Shown here piece by piece: positions 21,693 to 29,773 of a DNA stretch of 39,766 bases (position 1 is the first letter of the stretch; each line of letters starts with the position of its first letter). Below the pieces are notes generated by a model. That model was not told the origin of the DNA. It did not search any database and saw only the letters and a program-made list of their open reading frames with translations. Origin of the DNA: JBBQXY01 sp051004815 (GTDB lineage Bacteria > Chloroflexota > Ktedonobacteria > Ktedonobacterales > Ktedonobacteraceae); NCBI GenBank assembly GCA_051004815.1, contig JBPCJY010000093.1, forward strand, positions 1 through 39,766, written 5' to 3'. The position numbers and the translations under genes were made by a program.

Positions 21693-24164
21693 ATGAGCCG
21701 ACTGAACCACTATAGTCCAGGGGCCAAGCAGGTGCTGGCACATGCCCGTGAAGAGGCGCAACGACTGCGGCACCGCTCGGTCGGGGCAGAGCATTTGTTG
21801 CTTAGTATACTCAAATTGAAAGACACGTTTATCGAGGGGATATTTGCAGATTTGCATGTGAGCACTGTTCGTGTGGCCCAGGCTTTGGAGTTTGTTATGG
21901 GGCGCGGCAACAAGGCGTTGCTGGGAGAAGCATCCCTGAGCGTGGTCGCACGGGCCGTGTTAGCCAGTGCTGAACGAGAGGCAAAGAGTGTTGACGCGGA
22001 ACTGATCGGCGTGGAGCATATCTTGCTTGGCCTGTTCAGCGAACGCGACGGGATTACGGTGGGGGTACTGGAAAGCTTTGGTGTCTACCTCAATCCGACA
22101 CGGCAATACATCCTGACTCGACTGAGCGGTGAAGGTGGTGAAGAAATCGTCACGACTCAATTCCAGACTAAGTATGATGCGACTCCGACGTTGAACCAGG
22201 TCAGTCGTGATCTGACCTCCGCGGCAATGGCGGGTCTGCTTGATCCCATGATTGGGCGCGAGGCGGAGCTAGAGCGCACTATGCAGATTTTGTCACGCCG
22301 CTCAAAGAACAATCCCGTCCTGATCGGTCATGCTGGCGTGGGGAAAACGGCTATAGCTGAAGGTTTGGCCTTGCGTATCCTGCAAGGTAGTGTGCCGGAA
22401 AATTTGCTGGGTTGCCGCGTGGTGGCACTGGATGTAGGTTTGCTCACCGTTGGCACAAAGTTTCGCGGCGACTTTGAAGAACGCTTGAAGCGTATCACCC
22501 AGGAAATTAGCACTGCGCGGGGTATCATTATCGTCATTGACGAACTGCACTCCCTGATTGGTACAGGTGTCGCGGAAGGCTCTGTCGATGCGGCGAACCT
22601 GTTCAAGCCCATGTTGGCACGAGGCGAGTTTCAATGCATTGGAGCCACGACGATGGATGATTATCGCAAAACTATTGAAACCGATGCTGCGCTGGAGCGT
22701 CGTTTCCAGGTTGTGCAAGTTCCTGAAACAACAGCGGTGGAGACGTTAGAGATTCTGCGCGGCTTGCGTACACGTTATGCCGATTTCCATCGCGTTACGC
22801 TCTCCGACGAAGCGTTGGTCGCCGCCGTGCAGATGTCCTCGCGCTACATTCAGAACCGCTACCAGCCAGACAAAGCCATTGATCTGATTGATGAGGCGTC
22901 GGCACGAGTATGCGTACAACGCTCGGTTGCTCCTGACCGGGTGCGCAGCCTGCGTGAAGAATTAGTGATGATGCAGCGAGCCAAAGAATATGCCATTGCG
23001 CAGCGCGACTTTGTCACAGCAGCGAAGCATCGTGCGCAAGAAATCCGCGTATGCCAGGAACTGCGCGTTGCCGAACAGGCATCTACATCTGACGAGCAAT
23101 ACCGACCAGTGGTGGGAGAGCAAGATATTGCTTCAGTCGTCGCCATGTGGACAGGCATCCCGGTGCTGCAAATTGCCATAGAAGAGGCTGAGCGTTTATT
23201 GAAATTGGAGGATGAACTTCATCGGCGCGTCATCGGGCAGCATGAAGCGGTGCAGGCAGTGGCAAAGGCTGTACGCCGCTCACGTACCGATATGCGTGAT
23301 AGCCGTCGCCCGATTGGCTCTTTCATCTTCGTTGGCCCTACTGGTGTGGGGAAGACCGAGCTTGCACGCGCCCTGGCCGCGACACTCTTTGGCGATGAGA
23401 ATGCCCTGATAAAGCTGGATATGTCAGAGTTTATGGAGAGCCATCATGTCGCACGCTTGATTGGTGCCCCTCCGGGATATATCGGCTACGACCAAGGCGG
23501 GCAGTTGACCGAGGCTGTTCATCGGCATCCCTATAGCGTTGTCCTTTTTGATGAGATTGAAAAGGCGCACCCAAAAGTCTTTGATCTGCTGCTCCAGGTG
23601 TTAGATGATGGCTGTCTAACCGATGCGCAAGGGAAGGCCGTCAGTTTTAAAAATACCATCATCATCATTACCTCAAATGTTGGTGCTGCTCAGCTTGAGC
23701 AACGCGAAATGGCCTTTACAACGAAAAAACGCGACGCACACGAGCAACAAACGCATGCCCTTGAGCGCATACGTTCACAGGTCACGCTCGCCTTGAAAGA
23801 CCTATTCCGACCTGAACTGCTCAATCGTATCGACGAGATTGTGCCTTTTCATAGGCTGGAACAAGAGCACCTGCGTGAGATCGTAGACCTGATGGTGGCC
23901 CAAACGCAAGAGCGTATCGCCCAACAGGATATTGCCCTCCGGGTGTTGGATGCCGCTCGTGCCTTGCTCGTCAAGCATGGCTATGATCCCGTCTATGGAG
24001 CACGGCCACTGCGCCGAACGGTGCAACGCATGCTGGAAGATATGCTGGCCGAATCCATTCTCCGTGGCACCTTCGCCCCCGGCGATACCGTTACTGTCGA
24101 TGCCGCCGAAGACAAATTGACAGTGCATACCTTAGCTCTTGTACCCGTTGTAGACAATCTGTAG
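21693..24164 (+). CDS. clpC: ClpC-type ATP-dependent protease/chaperone subunit
   Basis: 823 aa, full ClpC length. Two Clp-N repeats (about 1-145: LNHYSPGAKQVLAHAREEAQ; VGAEHLLLSIL) are followed by D1 with Walker A GHAGVGKTA (about 212) and Walker B IIVIDELHSL (about 278). A UVR-like middle region (AKEYAIAQRDFVTAAKHRAQ, about 430) marks ClpC rather than ClpA. D2 has GPTGVGKTE (about 547), VVLFDEIEKAH and the C-terminal small domain (YGARPLRRTVQRMLEDMLAE). It unfolds substrates for ClpP in the cytoplasm. ATG at 21693 with AGAGG six bases upstream. The stop TAG is made by the first bases of a family C repeat (TGTAGGGCGCGATT), so the natural C-terminus may once have been longer. No mcsA/mcsB/ctsR neighbours are present. 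Confidence 0.96.
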   Translation: MSRLNHYSPGAKQVLAHAREEAQRLRHRSVGAEHLLLSILKLKDTFIEGIFADLHVSTVRVAQALEFVMGRGNKALLGEASLSVVARAVLASAEREAKSVDAELIGVEHILLGLFSERDGITVGVLESFGVYLNPTRQYILTRLSGEGGEEIVTTQFQTKYDATPTLNQVSRDLTSAAMAGLLDPMIGREAELERTMQILSRRSKNNPVLIGHAGVGKTAIAEGLALRILQGSVPENLLGCRVVALDVGLLTVGTKFRGDFEERLKRITQEISTARGIIIVIDELHSLIGTGVAEGSVDAANLFKPMLARGEFQCIGATTMDDYRKTIETDAALERRFQVVQVPETTAVETLEILRGLRTRYADFHRVTLSDEALVAAVQMSSRYIQNRYQPDKAIDLIDEASARVCVQRSVAPDRVRSLREELVMMQRAKEYAIAQRDFVTAAKHRAQEIRVCQELRVAEQASTSDEQYRPVVGEQDIASVVAMWTGIPVLQIAIEEAERLLKLEDELHRRVIGQHEAVQAVAKAVRRSRTDMRDSRRPIGSFIFVGPTGVGKTELARALAATLFGDENALIKLDMSEFMESHHVARLIGAPPGYIGYDQGGQLTEAVHRHPYSVVLFDEIEKAHPKVFDLLLQVLDDGCLTDAQGKAVSFKNTIIIITSNVGAAQLEQREMAFTTKKRDAHEQQTHALERIRSQVTLALKDLFRPELLNRIDEIVPFHRLEQEHLREIVDLMVAQTQERIAQQDIALRVLDAARALLVKHGYDPVYGARPLRRTVQRMLEDMLAESILRGTFAPGDTVTVDAAEDKLTVHTLALVPVVDNL

Positions 24165-24190
24165 GGCGCGATTGATCGCGCTTCGCGCAA
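24160..24190. repeat. Half copy of family C repeat at the clpC stop
   Basis: TGTAGGGCGCGATTGATCGC matches the end of the 72-165 element (TGTAGGGCGCGATTTAT), then runs into GCGCTTCGCGC. It begins inside the last coding codons of clpC and supplies its TAG stop. Confidence 0.65.
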
Positions 24191-24225
24191 GACATTTGGA
24201 GAGAAGAGTTCCCGTGAGCGGACTT

Positions 24226-24318
24226 GAGAGAAGGGCTGTCATTCTGAGCACCGCGAAGAATCTGTCTGCTGGCCGACCAGAGATTCTTCGCGGTGCTCAG
24301 AATGACAGCCCTTCTCTC
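24226..24318. repeat. Large perfect hairpin element, family D
   Basis: Two 38-bp arms are exactly complementary (24226-24263 and 24281-24318) around a 17-base loop; the arms start GAGAGAAGGGCTGTCATTCT and end in CGAAGAATCT. A further outer pairing is GGAGAGAAG (24198-24206) with CTTCTCTCC. The core (GAGCACCGCGAAGAATCT) also occurs, degenerate, inside the element at 16489-16718. It lies in the clpC-to-regulator gap and has no ORF. Such perfect long arms imply recent mobility. Confidence 0.82.
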
Positions 24319-24432
24319 CAAATATCTGGCTTCGCGCTTCGCGCTCTCTGGATTGACGTTTGTTTGTTAAACTGCTATCATTAGGCGCAACTAAGACGCG
24401 GGTGATATTTGAGGAGCGGGGTAGAAAAACGC

Positions 24433-25407
24433 ATGCAGAACCCCAGGACATGGCGCGAATTATTAGAGCAAATTATTGAAGACCCAACAGAGCGGAACCG
24501 CATTGCCAGTGAACTGGAGGTAACTCCTTTTACGTTGATGCGCTGGACAAAAAGCGATTCCATGAAGCCGCGTCCACAAAATCTGCATCGGCTGCTGCAA
24601 GCCTTACCCGCCTATCGTGATACTTTGTTAGAATTACTGCCGACTGACCTCTCGCTAGTCATACAAAATGATACATTTGATGATAGCGAGAAAGAGATTC
24701 CCCCTGAATTTTACGCCCGTGTCTTTCATGCCTTGTCAAATGTTTCTGCCTACATGCGCTTCCAAGCAATCCATCAATTGATTTTGCAACAGGCGAGCGA
24801 ACAACTTGATCCGCACCGTCAAGGGATAGCGATCATTATCGTTCGTTGTATGCCACAGTGGAGTGATGGCAAAATTCACAGTTTGCGTGAAGGGCCTGGC
24901 ATCGGTACAACTCCCTGGGAGAGAAACCTGGAAAGCAAATCGCTCTTCCTGGGCGCGGAATCTATGGCTGGCTATGTGGCAACCGAGGGAAGGCCGCTTG
25001 TTTTGCAAAACCTGGATGGTAGCCAGGGTATGTTTCCCGCCAAACAGACAGAATATGAGAAAAGCGCGGCTGTTTACCCTATCATGAGAGGTGAGCGCAT
25101 CGCGGGCTGTTTCCTTGTTTCAAGCACACAATGTGACTTTTTTAGCCCTCCTCGCCTTGAACTTATCCAGGGGTATGCGGACCTGATAGGATTGGCATTT
25201 GAGCCAGAGGAATTTTACACATTGCAGTGTATGGAACTCTGGCATATGCCTTCCAGTAGTGTGCAGCGAACGCATTTTACGAAATTTCGCCAGCGTGTTG
25301 CGACCAAGTTGAAGCAGGCCACCGCGCTTCAGCAGACTATGAATCTCGTGCAGGCAGAGCAAATAGTATGGCGAGAGATGGAAGAGGAGCTTTTACAGCT
25401 CTCTTGA
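24433..25407 (+). CDS. GAF-domain protein with N-terminal HTH-like region
   Basis: 324 aa. Residues 1-70 read like a short XRE-type helical bundle (TWRELLEQIIEDPTERNRIA; LEVTPFTLMRWTKSDSMKPR, then LHRLLQALP). The middle (about 110-265) is a GAF domain: QLDPHRQGIAIIIVRCMP, GAESMAGYVATEGRPLVLQN, AVYPIMRGERIAGCFLVSST, then a helix FFSPPRLELIQGYADLIGLA. GAF domains bind small molecules or chromophores, so this is probably a ligand-sensing regulator. A C-terminal helical tail follows. I use the ATG at 24433; the GAGGAG at 24411-24416 is far away, so the start is uncertain (TTG at 24409 is the alternative). It lies 16 bp before the giant membrane protein gene and is likely in its operon, perhaps as its regulator. 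Confidence 0.75.
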   Translation: MQNPRTWRELLEQIIEDPTERNRIASELEVTPFTLMRWTKSDSMKPRPQNLHRLLQALPAYRDTLLELLPTDLSLVIQNDTFDDSEKEIPPEFYARVFHALSNVSAYMRFQAIHQLILQQASEQLDPHRQGIAIIIVRCMPQWSDGKIHSLREGPGIGTTPWERNLESKSLFLGAESMAGYVATEGRPLVLQNLDGSQGMFPAKQTEYEKSAAVYPIMRGERIAGCFLVSSTQCDFFSPPRLELIQGYADLIGLAFEPEEFYTLQCMELWHMPSSSVQRTHFTKFRQRVATKLKQATALQQTMNLVQAEQIVWREMEEELLQLS

Positions 25408-25423
25408 TTGTGAGAGTATACGC

Positions 25424-28400
25424 GTGAAGATCATAGTGCGTTGGCGTCCATTAGCCCTCTTTGGCCTGGCTTTACTGGGCCTGGCTTTGCGCCTGTATGG
25501 CTTGAATTGGGATCAGGGGAACAGTTTTCATCCAGATGAGCGGCAAATCCTCTTCCATGTGTTGGCCCTGTCATGGCCGCATAGCCTGGCGCAGTTTATG
25601 GACCCAGTCAACTCCCCGCTCAATCCGCACTTTTTTGCTTATGGCTCGTTCCCTCTGTACCTTCTGGCGATTGTGGGTAATCTCCTGTCACATGTGAATC
25701 CACAATTGGGAACGATGGCGGGGCTTACACTGGTGGGACGTGTACTCTCGGCCCTCTTTGATTGCGGCACCATCCTGTTGACTGGTTGGCTTGGCTTGCT
25801 GCTAGTTGAAGATAGCACAGCTGGTCGTAACCACGCGTGGGGTGTTGCCTTACTCGCGGCTGCCCTGGTGACTTTCACGCCATTGCAACTGCAACTCTCA
25901 CACTTCTACGCTGTAGACACCATACTGCTCTTTTTCGTCATGCTCACCGTTCTCGCCTGTGTTGCCCTGGTTCATACTGAAGCACCCCTACGCTGGTCTA
26001 TTATTGCTGGCCTTGGCTATGGCTTGGCGGTCGCTACAAAATTTAGTGCCGCGCCGCTCATCGTTCCCATCATCGTCGCCTTCATCTTGCGCTGTTACAA
26101 GCGTGACCTCTTTCCTTCTCTGCTAGCACTGCTGGTGCTCCTCGGCTTAGCGGGAGTCTCATTTCTTATAGCCATGCCATATGCGCTGCTTGATGAAACG
26201 AATTTTGTGCAACAGGTGAAGGACCAGGGTGATCTGGCTCGTGGTCTGCTGGATTTACCATATGTACGGCAGTTCGCGGGGACAGTGCCTTACCTTAATG
26301 AAGCGCAAAATATGTTCTTCTGGGGTATGGGCGTGACGTTGGGACTGGCGGTAGGTGTTGGTTTACTGTGGCTCTGTTGGCGCATCTGGAAGCGCGATGC
26401 TAGCCTCTGGTTAGTTGTGCTGTCCTGGGTGGTGGTCTACGGTGCGATAGTGGGCGACTTCTACGTCAAATTCATGCGCTATATGCTACCCGTCTATCCT
26501 TTCTTAACCCTGGTTGCCGCCGCTTTTTTGCTGGCTCTGGTACGTTATGCTCGCACACATCCAGGCAACGTTGGTTATCAACGCACCGTAGTTGCTGTGC
26601 TGCCATATGTAGCTATCGCGCTGGTACTGGGCGGTACTATATTTCAAGGGTTGGCACTCCTCAATGTTTATAGTCAACCAAACACGCGTATTCAGGCCTC
26701 TGAATGGATGTATAGTCATATCAAAGCGGGTAGTGTGTTGACCTACGAACAATGGGATGATCCATTACCCGTTGCGGTTGGCAATAACACGCCGGATATG
26801 TATCAGCAAGCGACCTATCTAGACGCCAATGGGCAATCACAAACGGGGCTGGACCTCTATGGGGACGATACCACCGCTAAGGCACAGCAACTCGCCAAAC
26901 TTCTGCCCACTATTGATGCGATTACCATGCCTACTGATCGTCTGGATAAATCCATCCCGCGCCTGCCCTTTCGCTACCCTTTGACTATCCACTACTATCA
27001 ACTGCTGTTCAGTGGGCAACTGGGCTTTCGCCTGGCTACCACCTTCTCTAACCATCCCAATCTCTTTGGCATAACTCTCGACGATAGCAATGCCGACGAG
27101 AGCTATTCAGTTTTTGACCATCCAACGGCACGCATCTTCGTGCGCGAAAATCCTTATCCCTACACTTCCGATCAACTTTTACAAAAGCTTCTGCAAGGAG
27201 TACAATTGCCACCATTGGGTGCGCAGCTTTCGGGAGTACAGCGTTCGCTCTTATTGACGCCGCAGCAGATAGCCGACGATCAACAGTCACCTCCTTTTAG
27301 CATGCAATTTCCGGCGGATAGCATCGCCAACAGTGTGCCAGTGCTCATCTGGTGGTTGACGATTCTGGCCTTGGGTCTGCTGGCTTATCCTTTCGTTTTT
27401 TCAATTTTTCGCGTGTTGGCTGACCGGGGTTATATTTTCAGTAAGACGCTCGGTATCCTCTTGTTTGGCTATATAGCCTGGCTGCTGGCTAGCATACATC
27501 TGTTAGCGTTCAGCCAACCCTCGGTCTGGCTGGTTGTTGTTGCGTTGTTGCTTTGCTCGTTGGCGATGGGGCTTTGGCAGAGGCACAGACTGTGGGCATT
27601 CCTGCGTTCGCACTGGCGGTTATTACTGCTTGAGGAAGGTTTATTTACGCTGGCTTTTCTGCTGTTCGTAGGCATTCGTTCGCTCAACCCCGACCTGTGG
27701 CATATTTACCTGGGAGGCGAGAAGCCGATGGAGTTGGCTTTTCTCAATGCCATCTTGCGCAGCTCTTACATGCCGCCCTATGATCCCTGGTTCTCCGGTG
27801 GCTCTATCAATTACTATTATTATGGCTATGTCATCTGGGGTACCATTATCAAGCTAACCGGTATTATCCCTACTACTGCCTTCAATCTGATCATTCCCTC
27901 GCTCTTTGCTCTCACCTTCAGTGGTGTCTTCTCTTTGCTTTATAATCTGACACATCGCGTATGGGTGGGTCTGCTTGGCGGCTATTTCGCGGCCCTCATC
28001 GGTAACTTCGATGGCCTGATCCAATTGAAGGGGCAGATTGCCGCCACGCTCGCCCATATCGCTCCGTTACCTTTTAATTACTGGCAGAGCAGCCGTATCA
28101 TTCCTTTCACCATCAACGAATTTCCCTTCTGGAGCTTTCTTTTTGCTGATGTGCACCCCCATGTGATGGATTTACCGATTGCGGTGCTCATGTTGGGCAT
28201 TGTTGCCACCTTGCTCTTGCCCAGTAGTGAAGATGAAGAAGATAGCACGTTGGGTACACGCCGCTGGGAGAAATACGGACTCTATGTGCTGGCGGCTTTT
28301 GTTTTTGGCACTATAGCCTGTGTCAATACCTGGGATATGCCTGTCTATGCGCTGATTTTGGCAACAGTGCTGCTGGTGCGAACTTTTCAACAGAAAAGAC

Positions 28401-29620
28401 AGGCCGCGAAACTCGAACTATGGCTAGCACTCGGTTTTGCGCTGCTCACCTTTGTTTTGCTTTTTGGACTGGGCTATTTCTTCTATTGGCCGTTTTACAG
28501 TTCCTACGAGCAACTCTACGTCAATGGCCTTGGCATCGTCATGCAGGGAACTACCCTCAGTGACTACCTTATCGTCTTTGGACTCTGGCTCTTTCTTGTC
28601 CTCTGTTTTTTTCTCCAGGAACTCTATCGCTGGTGGGCGACGAAAAACGGTACGTTGTATGACCGTCCCCGCATCGTCGGCTATCTTTTGCTGAGTGGAG
28701 TTGTGCTGACCTTTATCACGCTACTCGGCCTGAAAATACTGTTGTTCGCACTGATTGGCCTGGGCATCGTGCTATATGTGTTGTGGGAGCGGCGGAAAGG
28801 GGCGAAGGATAGTGCGGTTCGTTTTGCCTATCTGATGCTATTGTTAGGACTATGCATCACACTTGGACAGGAAATTGTCTATGTGCGTGACTTTCTTGAT
28901 GGCGGCACCTATTATCGCATGAACACCGTCTTTAAGTTTTCCATGCAAGCGTGGCTATGTTTTGCTATCGGCGGTGCGCTAGCAGTGCGGCAAATATGGA
29001 CTTGTTTGAGTGGCGTGCTGCGGCAAATATGGTCGGTGAGCCTGGTTGTGCTGGTGCTGGGTTGTTCCGTCTTCCTCACCGAGGGAACGGCGGCGCGTAT
29101 CAATGACCATGCCGAATGGGTAGCATTAGCGGGTACGCAAGCGGTGCAAAGTGCGAACTATACCCCAACCCTGGATGGCTTTGCCTTTGTCCACAGCTTC
29201 TATCCTGCCGATGCGCAGGCCATCACCTGGTTGAACAACAATGTTGCCGGTTCACCGGTTGTGTTGGAAGCTGCGGCTCCTGCCTCTTACCAGTGGTACA
29301 ACCGCGTCTCCGTCTATACTGGCTTACCTGATGTTTTGGGCTGGCCCGACCATGTCAGCGAACAGCGCTATGACTATCAGTCTAGTAATCGTGCCGCAGA
29401 CATCAATAGTATATATACTACAACAGATGAGGCAGCGGCACTGAAATTATTGCACTACTACCATGTGCGATATATCTATCTTGGGCCATTGGAGCAACAA
29501 CTCTATGGCAATCAGCCGACTAACGTTAACGGACTCAGTAAGTTCAACCGCATGGGCGGAGACACTTTGCGCATCGCCTATCGTGCAAGTGGTGTGACGA
29601 TTTATGAAGTCATAAAGTGA
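25424..29620 (+). CDS. Giant membrane protein: GT39-like N-terminal half fused to a Chlor_Arch_YYY (DUF2298) domain
   Basis: 1398 aa, about 25 or more TM segments. Residues 1-620 resemble GT39/ArnT-PMT glycosyltransferases: TM1, then FHPDERQ with the DE pair (Asp38-Glu39) at the start of the first extracytoplasmic loop, and repeated hydrophobic helices. Residues about 640-1398 are a YYY domain: DRGYIFSKTLGILLFGYIAW, SINYYYYGYVIWG (Tyr797-800), NEFPFWSFLFADVHPHVMDL, CVNTWDMPVY, YYRMNTVFKFSMQAW, and a soluble C-terminal part with TGLPDVLGWPDHVSEQRY. Each of these recurs in the next gene, so the two are tandem paralogues. GTG start at 25424. The likely role is moving a sugar or sugar-lipid across the membrane or transferring it there. 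The family function is unknown. The upstream regulator is 16 bp away. Confidence 0.85.
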   Translation: MKIIVRWRPLALFGLALLGLALRLYGLNWDQGNSFHPDERQILFHVLALSWPHSLAQFMDPVNSPLNPHFFAYGSFPLYLLAIVGNLLSHVNPQLGTMAGLTLVGRVLSALFDCGTILLTGWLGLLLVEDSTAGRNHAWGVALLAAALVTFTPLQLQLSHFYAVDTILLFFVMLTVLACVALVHTEAPLRWSIIAGLGYGLAVATKFSAAPLIVPIIVAFILRCYKRDLFPSLLALLVLLGLAGVSFLIAMPYALLDETNFVQQVKDQGDLARGLLDLPYVRQFAGTVPYLNEAQNMFFWGMGVTLGLAVGVGLLWLCWRIWKRDASLWLVVLSWVVVYGAIVGDFYVKFMRYMLPVYPFLTLVAAAFLLALVRYARTHPGNVGYQRTVVAVLPYVAIALVLGGTIFQGLALLNVYSQPNTRIQASEWMYSHIKAGSVLTYEQWDDPLPVAVGNNTPDMYQQATYLDANGQSQTGLDLYGDDTTAKAQQLAKLLPTIDAITMPTDRLDKSIPRLPFRYPLTIHYYQLLFSGQLGFRLATTFSNHPNLFGITLDDSNADESYSVFDHPTARIFVRENPYPYTSDQLLQKLLQGVQLPPLGAQLSGVQRSLLLTPQQIADDQQSPPFSMQFPADSIANSVPVLIWWLTILALGLLAYPFVFSIFRVLADRGYIFSKTLGILLFGYIAWLLASIHLLAFSQPSVWLVVVALLLCSLAMGLWQRHRLWAFLRSHWRLLLLEEGLFTLAFLLFVGIRSLNPDLWHIYLGGEKPMELAFLNAILRSSYMPPYDPWFSGGSINYYYYGYVIWGTIIKLTGIIPTTAFNLIIPSLFALTFSGVFSLLYNLTHRVWVGLLGGYFAALIGNFDGLIQLKGQIAATLAHIAPLPFNYWQSSRIIPFTINEFPFWSFLFADVHPHVMDLPIAVLMLGIVATLLLPSSEDEEDSTLGTRRWEKYGLYVLAAFVFGTIACVNTWDMPVYALILATVLLVRTFQQKRQAAKLELWLALGFALLTFVLLFGLGYFFYWPFYSSYEQLYVNGLGIVMQGTTLSDYLIVFGLWLFLVLCFFLQELYRWWATKNGTLYDRPRIVGYLLLSGVVLTFITLLGLKILLFALIGLGIVLYVLWERRKGAKDSAVRFAYLMLLLGLCITLGQEIVYVRDFLDGGTYYRMNTVFKFSMQAWLCFAIGGALAVRQIWTCLSGVLRQIWSVSLVVLVLGCSVFLTEGTAARINDHAEWVALAGTQAVQSANYTPTLDGFAFVHSFYPADAQAITWLNNNVAGSPVVLEAAAPASYQWYNRVSVYTGLPDVLGWPDHVSEQRYDYQSSNRAADINSIYTTTDEAAALKLLHYYHVRYIYLGPLEQQLYGNQPTNVNGLSKFNRMGGDTLRIAYRASGVTIYEVIK

Positions 29621-29773
29621 TGTGTTAGTTGAATGCAATAGCCAAAAGGTATGGTGAGGAACTTCTAAAGCATCCAATCCGTCTGTAGCTATGGTACAAA
29701 CAGAGAAACATGTGTAAAATAGCTGTGTTGCCAACGTGTTTTATAATGGTGTCAAAAAAAACTGAGAGAGTGT

